A DNA stretch of 64,000 nt from Actinacidiphila yanglinensis (GTDB lineage: Bacteria > Actinomycetota > Actinomycetes > Streptomycetales > Streptomycetaceae). Numbering within the stretch: position 1 is the first letter of the stretch; each line of letters opens with the position of its first letter. The notes under the pieces were generated by a model. It worked only from the letters and a program-made list of their open reading frames with translations. It ran no database searches and was not told where the DNA came from. Of the stretch, positions 14,025 to 23,596 are shown piece after piece. A program made the position numbers and the translations under genes. Where the stretch lies: assembly GCF_900107965.1 (NCBI RefSeq), contig NZ_FNVU01000024.1, positions 1-64,000 on the forward strand, in the 5' to 3' direction.

Positions 14025-17000
14025 ATGTCCGCACCCGTCCGCCGTTCCCGATCCCGCCCGTTCCGCTCACGCCGGTGGCCGGCCGCGGTGGCGGTGCTCA
14101 CCGGGATGGTGCTGGCCGTCCTGCCCGCCGCCGGCGCGCAGGCGGCCTCCGGGCACGGTGCGGACGGCGGCACCTTCTCGTCGTCGTTCGAGCCGTCCGG
14201 CCCCGCGCCGAACTGGCAGAGCACGCCCGAGACCGGCCCCGGCGGCCACCTGCCGGACAGCGGGGTCGTCCCCGACTCAGGTGGCGCGCTGCCCGGTTCG
14301 GTGATGGCGTCGGTGGCCTCGGTCACCGCCGGTTCGGAGGTGCTGCCCGACCACGGCGCCACCCGCGCCGCCGACGGCGACGCGGGCACCTCGTGGCAGG
14401 CGGACAGCAGGACCCCGGCGCTGACCGTCACCCTCGGCGGGGCCACGCGGGTCACGCGGTACGCGATGACCTCGGCGGGCGACTCCCCCACCCAGGACCC
14501 CACGTCGTGGGCGCTGCAGGGCTCGGACGACGGGCAGAGCTGGCACACGCTCGACAGCGAGGGCGGCCAGGACTTCGCCCAGCGCGGGCAGACCAGGATC
14601 TTCACCGTCCGCCGGGCCGGCGACTACAGCAGCTACCGGCTGGCGGTCAGTGCCAACCACGGGGACAGCCGTACCCAGCTGGCGGAACTGGTGCTCGCCG
14701 CCGGTGACGGCGGCCCCGCGGGGATGACCACCGCGGTCGGCAGCGGTCCGGCCTCCGGCCCCACCATCAAGCCGAACGTCGGCTTCACCGGCACCCACGC
14801 GCTGAAGTACGCGGGGTGGCAGCTCGCCGGCCACGGCAGCGTCGCCGACAAGGTCTACCAGGTGTCGATCCCGGTCCGGCGCGACACCCGGCTGTCGTAC
14901 GCGATCTTCCCGGAGCGCACCGGCAACGACCTGGCCTACCCGAGCACGTACGTCTCGGTCGACCTGGCGTTCAGCGACGGCACCTACCTGAGCCGGCTCG
15001 GCGCCACCGACCAGTACGGCAAGGCGCTGACGGCGGCCGGCCAGGGTGCGGCGAAGGTCCTGCACGCCGGGCAGTGGAACGCCGTCGACGCCGACCTCGG
15101 CGCGGTCGCGGCGGGCAGGACGGTCACCCGGATCCTGGTCGACTACGACAACCCGGGCGGCCCGGCCCACTTCAGCGGCTGGCTGGACGACATCGCGCTG
15201 CGGCCGGCGCCCGCGGCGAACACCTGCGCGCACCCGTCGACCTGCGTGGTCACCACCCGCGGCACCGACTCCTCCGGCGACTACTCGCGCGGCAACAACT
15301 TCCCCGCCACCGCGGTCCCGCACGGCTTCAACTTCTGGACGCCGGAGACGAACGCCGGCACCACCAGCTCGATCTACACCTACCAGCAGGACAACAACGC
15401 GGCGAACGAGCCGGTGATCCAGGCGTTCGGGGTCAGCCACGAGCCCAGCATCTGGGTGCAGGACCACCAGACGTTCCAGGTGATGCCGTCGGCGTCCGGC
15501 GCACCCACCACCGCGGACCGCGCCACCCGCGGCCTGGCGTTCAGCCACGACCACGAGACCGCCCAACCCGATTACTACGGCGTGACGTTCGACAACGGCA
15601 TCCGGGCCGAGATGACGCCCACCGACCATGCGGCGGAGATGCGGTTCACCTTCCCCGGCGGCGACGACAGCCTGATCTTCGACAACGTCAACGACAACGG
15701 CGGGCTGACCGTGGACAAGGCGACCGGCACGGTCACCGGCTACTCGGACGTCGCCGGATTCTGGGGCGCGCCGCGGATGTTCGTCTACGCGACCTTCGAC
15801 CGGCCGATGACCGGCAGCGGCTCCCTCACCGGGGGCGGCGGACCGGACGTCGGCGGCTACACCGCGTTCGACCTGGGCGGCGGCCACCAGCTCACGATGC
15901 GCATCGCGACCTCCTTCATCAGCGTCGACCAGGCCCGGCGCAACCTCGAACAGGAGGTCGGGCAGCGCGACTTCGACGCGGTGCACGCCGCCGCCCGGGC
16001 CGCCTGGGACAAGGCGCTCGGCGTGGTCACGGTGCGCGGCGCGAGCCAGGACCAGCTCACCTCGCTGTACTCCAGCCTGTACCGGCTCAACCTGTACCCG
16101 AACGAGCTCTACGAGAACACCGGCACCACCGCGAAGCCCGACGACAAGTACGCCAGCCCGTACTCCGCCTCGGCCGGGCCGTCCTCGCCGGTGGCCACCG
16201 GAGCCGCGGTCAAGTCCGGCCAGCCGTACGCCAACGAGGGCTTCTGGGACACCTACCGGACGGCCTGGCCGCTGGACTCGCTGCTGTATCCGCAACTCAC
16301 CGGCAAGATGATCGACGGGTTCGTGCAGCAGTACCGGGACGGCGGCTGGATCGGCCAGTGGACCGCGCCGGGCTACCTCGGCTTCAGCGGCACCAACTCC
16401 GACGTGGCGATCGCCGATGCGTACCTGCGCGGCGTCACCGACTTCGACGTGCGCGACGCGTACGAGGCGGCGGTGAAGGACGCCACGGTGCCGTCGTCCG
16501 GGATCACCGGGCGCCCGGACGTGCAGGAGTCGACGTTCCTCGGCTACACCCCGCAGACCAGCGGGTCGAGCGCGTCGGTGTCGCTGGAGGACTACCTCGC
16601 CGACTACGGCATCGCGCAGATGTCGCAGAAGCTCGCGTCCACCACGCCGGCCAGCGACCCGCACCACCGCGAATACGTCGACAACGCCCGGTACTTCAAC
16701 GACCGCGCGCAGCACTACGTCGACCTGTTCGACCCGTCCACCGGCTTCTTCCAGCCGAAGAACGCCGACGGCACCTTCGAGCACGGCGCGTCGACGTACA
16801 ACCCGCTGGACTGGAACGCCACCGACTACACCGAGGGCGACGGCTGGACCTACGCCTTCGCGGTGCCCGAGGACGGCAACGGGCTGGCGAACCTCTACGG
16901 CGGCCGCAGCGGGCTCGCCGACAAGCTGGACCAGTTCTTCGCCACCCCCGAGACGGCGCAGTACGGCGGCGGCATCTTCGGGCCGTACCACGAGATGTTC

Positions 17001-17924
17001 GAGTCCCGTGACGACCGGATCGGCCAGTGGGCGTTCAACGACCAGCCGTCGATGGACGTCCCCTACATGTACGACTACGTCGGGCAGCCGGCGAAGGCCG
17101 AGCAGCACGTCCGCGACGCGATGAGCCGCCTGTTCACCGGCAGCACCATCGGCCAGGGCTACCCGGGCGACGAGGACAACGGCTCCATGTCGGCCTTCTA
17201 CCTCGACAACGCGCTCGGCCTCTACCCGCTGCAGTCCGGCTCGCCGACCTTCGCCGTCGGCTCGCCGCTGTACGACCAGGTCACCCTCCACCCGGCCGGC
17301 GGCCGCCCGCTGACCATCACCGCGCACGGCAACTCCGGCAGCAACATCTACATCCAGTCGATGACGGTCGACGGCCATGCCTACGACAAGACGTACCTGG
17401 AGCACGCCGACCTCACCCGCGGCGGGCGGATCGACCTCCGGATGGGGTCCCACCCGTCCGGCTGGGGTACCGCCCCCGCGGACGCGCCCCCGTCGCTGAC
17501 GACCGGCTCGGCCGTCGCCGACCCGCCGAGCGACCTCACCGGGCCGGGCAAGGGCACGGCGACCGCCGGCGGCACCACCGCCCCGGCCGCGCTCTTCGAC
17601 GACACCTCGTCCACCGAGGCGACCCTGGCGGCCGGAGCGGGCGCGCTGGAGTACCACTTCGACCAGCCGCAGGCACTGGACCAGTACACCCTCACCAGCG
17701 GCGCCGGGACCGGCGGCGATCCGTCGGCCTGGACGCTCAGCGTCTCCGACGACGGCACGCGCTGGACCACCGTGGACCGCCGCAGCGGTGAGGGCTTCGA
17801 CTGGCGCCAGCAGACAAGGGCGTTCAGCCCGAGCACGCCGACCGGCAGCCACGCCTACTACCGGATCGACTTCACCGGCGGCACCGCGACCACCCTGTCG
17901 GAGGTGGAGCTGCTCGGCCGCTGA
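14025..17924 (+). CDS. Secreted GH92 alpha-mannosidase-like glycosidase with discoidin-like domains
   Basis: This 1299-residue exported enzyme has an arginine-rich signal peptide (cleavage after about AQA-41). An F5/8-type/NPCBM-like binding domain is at about 85-225, followed by the GH92 N-terminal beta-sandwich (about 390-640) and the (alpha/alpha)6 barrel (about 660-1130). A second discoidin-like domain closes the protein (about 1175-1299). GH92 landmarks are GGWIGQWTAPGYLGFSGTNSD, the proposed acid E937 in DYTEGDGWTY, and the acidic pair D1049/D1051 in YPGDEDNGSMSA. The family is calcium-dependent and removes alpha-linked mannose. ATG 14025 follows GAGGAG. It lies behind a LacI-type operator region and just upstream of a GH2 enzyme. 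The linkage specificity cannot be fixed from sequence. Confidence 0.9.
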   Translation: MSAPVRRSRSRPFRSRRWPAAVAVLTGMVLAVLPAAGAQAASGHGADGGTFSSSFEPSGPAPNWQSTPETGPGGHLPDSGVVPDSGGALPGSVMASVASVTAGSEVLPDHGATRAADGDAGTSWQADSRTPALTVTLGGATRVTRYAMTSAGDSPTQDPTSWALQGSDDGQSWHTLDSEGGQDFAQRGQTRIFTVRRAGDYSSYRLAVSANHGDSRTQLAELVLAAGDGGPAGMTTAVGSGPASGPTIKPNVGFTGTHALKYAGWQLAGHGSVADKVYQVSIPVRRDTRLSYAIFPERTGNDLAYPSTYVSVDLAFSDGTYLSRLGATDQYGKALTAAGQGAAKVLHAGQWNAVDADLGAVAAGRTVTRILVDYDNPGGPAHFSGWLDDIALRPAPAANTCAHPSTCVVTTRGTDSSGDYSRGNNFPATAVPHGFNFWTPETNAGTTSSIYTYQQDNNAANEPVIQAFGVSHEPSIWVQDHQTFQVMPSASGAPTTADRATRGLAFSHDHETAQPDYYGVTFDNGIRAEMTPTDHAAEMRFTFPGGDDSLIFDNVNDNGGLTVDKATGTVTGYSDVAGFWGAPRMFVYATFDRPMTGSGSLTGGGGPDVGGYTAFDLGGGHQLTMRIATSFISVDQARRNLEQEVGQRDFDAVHAAARAAWDKALGVVTVRGASQDQLTSLYSSLYRLNLYPNELYENTGTTAKPDDKYASPYSASAGPSSPVATGAAVKSGQPYANEGFWDTYRTAWPLDSLLYPQLTGKMIDGFVQQYRDGGWIGQWTAPGYLGFSGTNSDVAIADAYLRGVTDFDVRDAYEAAVKDATVPSSGITGRPDVQESTFLGYTPQTSGSSASVSLEDYLADYGIAQMSQKLASTTPASDPHHREYVDNARYFNDRAQHYVDLFDPSTGFFQPKNADGTFEHGASTYNPLDWNATDYTEGDGWTYAFAVPEDGNGLANLYGGRSGLADKLDQFFATPETAQYGGGIFGPYHEMFESRDDRIGQWAFNDQPSMDVPYMYDYVGQPAKAEQHVRDAMSRLFTGSTIGQGYPGDEDNGSMSAFYLDNALGLYPLQSGSPTFAVGSPLYDQVTLHPAGGRPLTITAHGNSGSNIYIQSMTVDGHAYDKTYLEHADLTRGGRIDLRMGSHPSGWGTAPADAPPSLTTGSAVADPPSDLTGPGKGTATAGGTTAPAALFDDTSSTEATLAAGAGALEYHFDQPQALDQYTLTSGAGTGGDPSAWTLSVSDDGTRWTTVDRRSGEGFDWRQQTRAFSPSTPTGSHAYYRIDFTGGTATTLSEVELLGR

Positions 17925-17942
17925 GCAGCGGCCCCCACGCGG

Positions 17943-17966
17943 CGCCCTCTCCCCCCGGGGAGGGCG
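17943..17966 (+). terminator. Intercistronic hairpin after GH92 gene
   Basis: CGCCCTCTCC (17943-17952), loop CCCC and GGGGAGGGCG (17957-17966) form a 10-bp stem with one G-U pair, 18 bases after the GH92 stop. It may be a terminator, or a processing hairpin that lowers GH2 expression relative to GH92. Confidence 0.5.
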
Positions 17967-18022
17967 TCGCGCCCCGCACACCGGCCGCAGCACGCGGCGA
18001 AACCGCACCCCCGGAGCCAGAG

Positions 18023-21000
18023 ATGCCCGAGCACCAGCCCCGCACGTCCCGCCGCACCTTCCTCCGTACCAACGCCACGCTGCTCGCCGGCTTCGCGCTG
18101 TCGGCGGCGCTGCCGGAGGCCGCGCACGCGGCCGGCAGCGCCGCCCCCGCCGGTGCCTCCGCCGCCGCGCAGGCCGCCGCGGGCGGCACCGACCTCGCGC
18201 GGTACCGCCCGGTGGCCGTCTCCTCGACCGACTGGGCGCCCACACCCGGGTCGTTCGCGGTGGACGGCCTCGCGCAGAGCGGCGTACGCGGCTCGGGGTG
18301 GCGCGCCGCGGCCGGCGACCCGCAGTGGATCAGCGTCGACCTGCAGGCGCCCGCCACCATCGAGTCGGTGGTGCTGGTCTTCGAGGCGGACAGCTCCGAT
18401 CCGGGCTTCACCCCGGACCCGGGCATCAACCCCTTCCTGCACACCACGGGCTTCGAGGCGCTGTCGAGCTGCGCCGTCGCCTTCTCGCTGGAGGTGTCCG
18501 ACGACGGCGACGCGTGGCGCTCGGTGTACGAGACGTCCAGCGGCACCGGCGGCACGATGACCATCACCCTGCCGGAGCCGGTGACCGCCCGCTGGATCCG
18601 GATGACCTCCACCAAGCGGGCGAACGCCAACCCGGTCGGCCTGAACGGCTTCGAGGTGTACGGCAGTTGCCGGACGCACCGGCCCGCGGCGACCGGCTGG
18701 ACGGACTGGGGACGGCACACCGCGCAGGCCCCCGCGTTGAAGGTGGCCGGCGACGGCACCGTCCCGCTGGAGTCCGGCTGGACCCTGACCATGGACGACC
18801 TGGCGGGCTCGGACGACGGCGCGGCGCTGTCCGCCGGCGGGCTGGACGTCAGCGGCTGGCTGCCCGCGACGGTGCCCGGCACCGTGCACGCGTCGCTGGT
18901 CGAGCAGGGGCACCTGCCGGAGCCGACGGTGGGCTTCAACAACATGCGGGCACCGGAGGCGCTGTCGCGGCACGGCTGGTGGTACCGGCGGGCGTTCCAC
19001 CTGCCGGCAGGTCTGGCCACCGGCCACGGCCGCCGCGTCTGGCTGGAGTTCGACGGCGTCAACCACCAGGCCGAGGTGTGGCTGAACGGCGGGAAGGTCG
19101 GCGAGGTGACCTACCCGGTCGCCCGCGCCGCCTTCGACGTCACCGGCGCGCTCGGCTCCGGCGAGCAGGTGCTCGCGGTGAGCATCGCCCCGATGCCGCA
19201 CCCCGGAAACCCGGGCGACAAGGGCCCGTCGGGCATCTCCACCCTCAACTCCGTCGCCGCGGCCGCGGATTCGCCGACCTACCTGTCGATCAGCGGCTGG
19301 GACTGGATGCCCGCGGTGCGCGACCGGGCGGCGGGCATCTGGAACCACGTCCGCCTCCGCTCCACCGGGGACGTGGTGATCGGCGACCCGCGGGTGGACA
19401 CCGCCCTGCCCGACCTGCCCGCGGCCGGCGCCGCCGAGGTGACCGTGGTCGTCCCGGTCCGCAACGCGGGCGGTGCGGCGCAGCGGACCACGGTCGGCGC
19501 GACGCTGCACGGCGCGCGGGTCAGCAGCACCGTCACCCTCGCGGCGGGCGAGAGCCGCGAGATCGTCTTCGCTCCCGCCGATCACCCGCAACTGCGCATC
19601 GCCACGCCGCAGTTGTGGTGGCCGAACGGCTACGGCGACCCGGCGTTGCACGACCTGGTGCTGACCGCCACCGCGGCCGGGAAGACCTCCGACCGGCGCA
19701 CCGCGCAGGTCGGGCTGCGGCAGTTCGACTACCACTACGACCAGCCCATCGTCATCGGCTCGAACGGCCACTCCGCGCCGCAGACCGTGAACCTGCCGCA
19801 GCAGCAGGCGCGTTACGTCCGCATCCAGTGCGGCAAGCGCGCCACCGGCTTCGGCGCGTCGATGTGGACGCTGTCGGTGCTGGACAGCGCGGCGCCCGGC
19901 ACCGATCTGGCCCTGCACAGGACCGCGACGGCATCCTCCAGCGACAACGACTCCGACCAGCCCGCCAACGCCGTCGACGGCAGCGACACCACCCGCTGGT
20001 CGTCGGGGTACTCCGACGACCAGTGGATCCAGGTCGACCTGGGCGCGTCCGCGGCCTTCGACCAGGTCGTCATCACCTGGGAGACCGCCTACGCCCTGAC
20101 GTTCACCGTGCAGGTCTCCGACGACGGCGCGACCTGGACCGACGTGCAGTCCGTCAGCAACACCGGCACCCAGCTCCAGATCGCCGTCAACGGCGTGCGG
20201 GTGCTGTGCCGCGGCGGCAACTGGGGCTTCGACGAGTTGCTGCGCCGGATGCTGCCGGACCGGATGGACGACGCGGTCGGCATGCACCGCGACATGAACT
20301 TCACGATGATCCGCAACTGGATCGGCTCCAGCAACCGCGAGGAGTTCTTCGCCGCCTGCGACCGCAACGGCATCCTGGTGTGGAACGACTTCTGGGAGGG
20401 CGACGCGATCTTCCCGCCGGACGCGGGCCTCACGGCCTTCCTCGACATCGCCCGCGACACGGTGCTGCGCTACCGCCACCACCCGTGCCTGGCGGTGTGG
20501 TGTGCCACCAACGAGAGCGACCCGCCGGCCGCCATCGACGCCGGGCTGCGCGCCGCCGTCACCGCTGTGCACCCGGGCATCCTCTACCAGGGCAACTCCG
20601 CGGGCGGCATCGTCACCGGCCACGGACCGTACTCCTGGATCGACCCGGCGAAGTACTTCTCGGGCGACACCTACTCGATCGGCAGCTACGGCTTCCACTC
20701 GGAGATCGGCATCCCGACCGTGCCGGTCGCCGAGAGCATGCGGCACCTGGCCGGCGACCAGCCGTCCTGGCCGATCGGCGACGTCTGGTTCCACCACGAC
20801 TGGTGCACCCGCGGCGGCCAGAACCCGGACACCTACCGGGCCGCCGTCGACGACCGGTTCGGTGCCTCCGACTCCCTCGACGACTTCTGCGCCCGCGCCC
20901 AGTTCGTCAACTACGAGAGCATGCGCGCCATCTTCGAGGCGTACAACGCGACGATGTGGGACGACGCCTCCGGGGTGCTGCTGTGGATGTCCCACCCGGC

Positions 21001-21679
21001 GCACCACAGCACCGTCTGGCAGACCTACGACTACGACCTCGACGTCAACGGCAGCTACTACGGGGCCCGCAAGGGGTGCGAACCGCTGCACGTCCAGGCG
21101 AGTCTGGCCGACTGGCAGGTGCACGCGGTCAACCAGACCGCCGCCGCGCTGACCGGCGTGACGGTCACGGCGCGGCTGGTGGACCTGCACGGCACGTCGC
21201 TGGCCGCCGCGCAGACCCGCACCCTGGACGTGGCGGCGTCCTCCTCGGCGGCGGCGTTCACCGTGCCGTTCGCCGACGGGCTGCCCACGCCGCACCTGCT
21301 GCGCCTGACCCTCACCGACCGGCACGGCACGCAGCTCTCCGACAACTCCTACCTGCGCTACCGCGCCGCCTCCGACGTCCGGGCGGTGAACGACCTGGCA
21401 ACGGCGCGGTTGCGGACCGGTGTGCGCCGCACCGGCCGCGACGAGGCGGTGGTGTCCCTGCGCAACGACGGGGACGGCGTCGCCGCGCTGCTGCGGCTCG
21501 GGGTGCGGGACGCGCACGCCGACACCCGGGTGCTGCCGGCCCGCTACAGCGACAACTACCTGTGGCTGCTGCCGGGTGAGAGCCGGGACGTCACCGTGTC
21601 CTGGCCGGCGCGGGCGCTGCCCTCGGGCGAGCCGCGCTTCACCGCGGAGGCGCTGAACCTGCCGCTGCGCAGGCTCTGA
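18023..21679 (+). CDS. Tat-exported GH2 beta-mannosidase/glucosaminidase-like enzyme with inserted discoidin domain
   Basis: The 1218-residue enzyme begins with a twin-arginine signal (TSRRTFLRTN). An F5/8-type domain (about 55-215) comes next, then the GH2 jelly roll (about 250-420, VPGTVHASLVEQGHLPEPT) and an Ig-like domain (about 430-580). Residues about 577-721 are an insertion holding a second discoidin domain, and the TIM barrel starts at NGVRVLCRGGNWGFDELL. The acid/base is E831 in CATNESDPP and the nucleophile is E894 in FHSEIGIPTVP. The sequence resembles exo-beta-mannosidase and exo-beta-glucosaminidase branches of GH2. With the adjacent GH92 it could process mannose-rich N-glycans, though activity on chitosan-type sugars is also possible. 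Confidence 0.88.
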   Translation: MPEHQPRTSRRTFLRTNATLLAGFALSAALPEAAHAAGSAAPAGASAAAQAAAGGTDLARYRPVAVSSTDWAPTPGSFAVDGLAQSGVRGSGWRAAAGDPQWISVDLQAPATIESVVLVFEADSSDPGFTPDPGINPFLHTTGFEALSSCAVAFSLEVSDDGDAWRSVYETSSGTGGTMTITLPEPVTARWIRMTSTKRANANPVGLNGFEVYGSCRTHRPAATGWTDWGRHTAQAPALKVAGDGTVPLESGWTLTMDDLAGSDDGAALSAGGLDVSGWLPATVPGTVHASLVEQGHLPEPTVGFNNMRAPEALSRHGWWYRRAFHLPAGLATGHGRRVWLEFDGVNHQAEVWLNGGKVGEVTYPVARAAFDVTGALGSGEQVLAVSIAPMPHPGNPGDKGPSGISTLNSVAAAADSPTYLSISGWDWMPAVRDRAAGIWNHVRLRSTGDVVIGDPRVDTALPDLPAAGAAEVTVVVPVRNAGGAAQRTTVGATLHGARVSSTVTLAAGESREIVFAPADHPQLRIATPQLWWPNGYGDPALHDLVLTATAAGKTSDRRTAQVGLRQFDYHYDQPIVIGSNGHSAPQTVNLPQQQARYVRIQCGKRATGFGASMWTLSVLDSAAPGTDLALHRTATASSSDNDSDQPANAVDGSDTTRWSSGYSDDQWIQVDLGASAAFDQVVITWETAYALTFTVQVSDDGATWTDVQSVSNTGTQLQIAVNGVRVLCRGGNWGFDELLRRMLPDRMDDAVGMHRDMNFTMIRNWIGSSNREEFFAACDRNGILVWNDFWEGDAIFPPDAGLTAFLDIARDTVLRYRHHPCLAVWCATNESDPPAAIDAGLRAAVTAVHPGILYQGNSAGGIVTGHGPYSWIDPAKYFSGDTYSIGSYGFHSEIGIPTVPVAESMRHLAGDQPSWPIGDVWFHHDWCTRGGQNPDTYRAAVDDRFGASDSLDDFCARAQFVNYESMRAIFEAYNATMWDDASGVLLWMSHPAHHSTVWQTYDYDLDVNGSYYGARKGCEPLHVQASLADWQVHAVNQTAAALTGVTVTARLVDLHGTSLAAAQTRTLDVAASSSAAAFTVPFADGLPTPHLLRLTLTDRHGTQLSDNSYLRYRAASDVRAVNDLATARLRTGVRRTGRDEAVVSLRNDGDGVAALLRLGVRDAHADTRVLPARYSDNYLWLLPGESRDVTVSWPARALPSGEPRFTAEALNLPLRRL

Positions 21680-21724
21680 GGGACGCGGCCTGCCGGTGGG
21701 CGGTTGCGCCCGGAACGGCCGAGT

Positions 21725-21756
21725 CCGGCACCGCGCCCCGAGGGGCGGGGTGCCGG
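21725..21756 (+). terminator. Terminator-like hairpin after GH2 gene
   Basis: CCGGCACC (21725-21732) pairs with GGTGCCGG (21749-21756), and an inner GCCCC/GGGGC stem closes on a small loop. The hairpin is 46 bases after the GH2 stop and before the convergent phosphotransferase gene, so it may serve both strands. Confidence 0.55.
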
Positions 21757-21804
21757 GCGGCTCCTTCGGCCGGGCCCCCGCGCCACCGGTCGGCCCGGTC
21801 CGGC

Positions 21805-22767
21805 TCAGTCCGCGGCGTCCATGAGGCCGGTCACGTAGGCGTCGAGGCGCTGCTCCACCGCGTGCACCGTCAGGTCCTCCCGGCCGGCCTCCCGCCACGC
21901 CCTGACCACCCAGGTCGCCGCCTCGGAGAAGGCGAGCGCGTCCAGCAGGCGCCAGTACCGCCGCTCCCCCGCGGTGGCGGCCAGCACCCCGCCGGCCCGC
22001 TCGTACTCCCGGGCGAACCGCCCGGCCCACGCGGGTCCGTGCAGCATCGCGAGGTTGCTGGAGCAATGCGCGACGTCGAGGTCCGCCGGGCCCCAGGAGG
22101 TCTGCACCCAGTCGACGACCCCGGTGATCCGCGGCTCGCGCGCGCCCTCGGGGCCAGGCTCGAACAGCACGTTGCAGGGGTGGAAGTCCCGGTGCAGGTA
22201 CCGCCCTTCGTACGCCGGGGCGGGCGCGCGGATCACCTCGACCGCCGCGGACCACGCGGCCGCGTCCGCGCCGGGTGGTGGGACGACCTCCTCGGCGGTG
22301 GTCCACGGCTGGTAGCCGGCGGGGCGTGCGGCGGGGCGCAGCCGGTGGATCGCCACCAGCTGGCGGGCCAGCGGCACGACGCGCTCCTCGATCCCGTCGT
22401 CGGCGAGGAGGGTCCGGCCCGGCAGGTGGGTCATGAGCAGCGAGGGGTACTCGCAGTGCGCGGCGTGCGCGTCGACGGCGACCGGCCGCGGCGCCGGGAC
22501 GCCGGTCCCGGTGAGCACTGCGAGCGCGGCGGCCTCACCGGCCAAGAGCCGCTCGGCGTCCGCGACGAACTCCGGATGGGTGAAGGTCCGCAGCACCAGC
22601 CGGCGGGACCCGCCGTCCGGCCCGGCGACGGTCAGCCAGCGCATCTCCGCGGTGAGCCCGCCGTACAACACCCCCGTGTCGACGACGTGTTCACCCGGGT
22701 CCAGGTGCCGGCCCACCCACTCCAGGGCCCGTGGCCGGAGGCAGCCGTCGTCCTTGCGGTCGGTCAT
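21805..22767 (-). CDS. Phosphotransferase (APH/choline-kinase-like)
   Basis: This 320-residue protein has the aminoglycoside-phosphotransferase kinase fold. The catalytic loop is YLHRDFHPCNVLFEPG (H-x-D-x4-N), and the metal-binding Asp follows in ITGVVDWVQTSWGPADLD, with the usual 15-20-residue spacing. The N lobe has RRLVLRTFTHPEF in place of the ATP-anchoring Lys segment. Such proteins phosphorylate small alcohols, aminoglycosides, macrolides or homoserine-like metabolites. No resistance context is present, so the substrate is open. ATG 22767 was chosen because the similarity starts at RALEWVGRHLDPG. It is monocistronic. Confidence 0.82.
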   Translation of the reverse strand: MTDRKDDGCLRPRALEWVGRHLDPGEHVVDTGVLYGGLTAEMRWLTVAGPDGGSRRLVLRTFTHPEFVADAERLLAGEAAALAVLTGTGVPAPRPVAVDAHAAHCEYPSLLMTHLPGRTLLADDGIEERVVPLARQLVAIHRLRPAARPAGYQPWTTAEEVVPPPGADAAAWSAAVEVIRAPAPAYEGRYLHRDFHPCNVLFEPGPEGAREPRITGVVDWVQTSWGPADLDVAHCSSNLAMLHGPAWAGRFAREYERAGGVLAATAGERRYWRLLDALAFSEAATWVVRAWREAGREDLTVHAVEQRLDAYVTGLMDAAD

Positions 22768-23095
22768 CGGGCCACCCCACCATCGTTCCCGGTACCCGCG
22801 CAACGGACTTTGCGCGCACGCGGGTTGGGGCGGGTCCGGGACGAGGAGACGCGAGCGAGGCGACGGGGCCCGGGTGACCTGCTGCTCCACGACACCTCGT
22901 GGACCCCGAGCCGGCACCCGCCGTGATCGCCGCCCACTCTCACAGCTCCTCGGACTTCCACGTCGCCGTCGAGCCGTGCGACGCTGACGCCCGGGCCGAG
23001 GCTCTGCCTCCCGACACCCGAGTGCGGCTGTGCGCGCACCGGGTCAGGACCGCCCATGACGAAGGACACACAAGAGAAACAGGGGGCTCAGGAAG
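22768..23095 (+). other. 328-bp intergenic region, no gene seen
   Basis: Between the phosphotransferase start and the small secreted protein I see no frame with coding character on either strand. The right part should hold the promoter of the gene at 23096, but I do not recognise clear -35 and -10 boxes. The left part should hold that of the phosphotransferase. Confidence 0.5.
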
Positions 23096-23485
23096 ATGAA
23101 GATACGTCGAAGTGCTGCCTCGTTGGCCGTCGCCGTGACCGCGTTGGCCGGCATCGCTCTCACACCGGGCACCGCCAGTGCCAGTACCGGCGGCGGTTGC
23201 GGGACGACCGGGTCTCTCAAGTCCTGTATCAGCGCGAGCGGAAAGAACGTGGCGCCGGACTTCTACATCATCGCACCCACCCCGGGGTGCACGAGCGTGG
23301 AGTTCTACGTCTACGACGAGACGTCCGGTGCCACCAAGTTCGACCAGGACTACCCCTGCATTCTCGGTCACATAGCCCCCATCGTCTTCGCGGGAACGAA
23401 CGGGCACCGCTACGGCTCCACGGCCCGCGAGCTCAACGGCTCCAACTACTACGCCTTCAGCCCGATTCTGACGTTCTCGGGCTGA
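23096..23485 (+). CDS. Small secreted protein of unknown function
   Basis: The 129-residue protein has a Sec signal peptide (MKIRRSAASLAVAVTALAG, cleavage after about ASA-29). The mature domain of about 100 residues contains four Cys (GGCG, KSCIS, PGCTS, YPCIL), suggesting two disulphides, and aromatic segments VEFYVYDETSG and YYAFSPILTF. I do not recognise the family; the YYAFSP ending recalls small extracellular beta-proteins of streptomycetes. AGGAAG lies immediately before ATG 23096, and a strong hairpin follows the stop. It is transcribed alone. Confidence 0.75.
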   Translation: MKIRRSAASLAVAVTALAGIALTPGTASASTGGGCGTTGSLKSCISASGKNVAPDFYIIAPTPGCTSVEFYVYDETSGATKFDQDYPCILGHIAPIVFAGTNGHRYGSTARELNGSNYYAFSPILTFSG

Positions 23486-23510
23486 CCCGCGCAGACGGCG
23501 CCCGACGTGC

Positions 23511-23542
23511 TGCCCGGCCCGGCCCGATGACCGGGCCGGGCA
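23511..23542 (+). terminator. Terminator hairpin after secreted protein
   Basis: A perfect 12-bp stem, TGCCCGGCCCGG (23511-23522) with CCGGGCCGGGCA (23531-23542), and an eight-base loop starts 26 bases after the stop codon at 23485. Confidence 0.7.
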
Positions 23543-23596
23543 CTTCCCGCGGCGACGCACCGTACCGACGCGACAGCCGGTCCCTACCCTGGGGGC

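Noticed and set aside
14277..18245. A very long open frame on the minus strand opposite the GH92 gene
   Set aside because: It is rich in Arg, Gly, Ala and Pro with no domain order and mirrors the codon structure of the plus-strand gene. High GC makes stop-free antisense frames common here.
17858..22306. A 1482-codon open frame on the minus strand opposite the GH2 gene
   Set aside because: Same reason: low-complexity composition, no ribosome site, no recognisable motif, and the plus strand encodes a clear GH2 enzyme. Only the right part overlaps a true minus-strand gene, in another frame.
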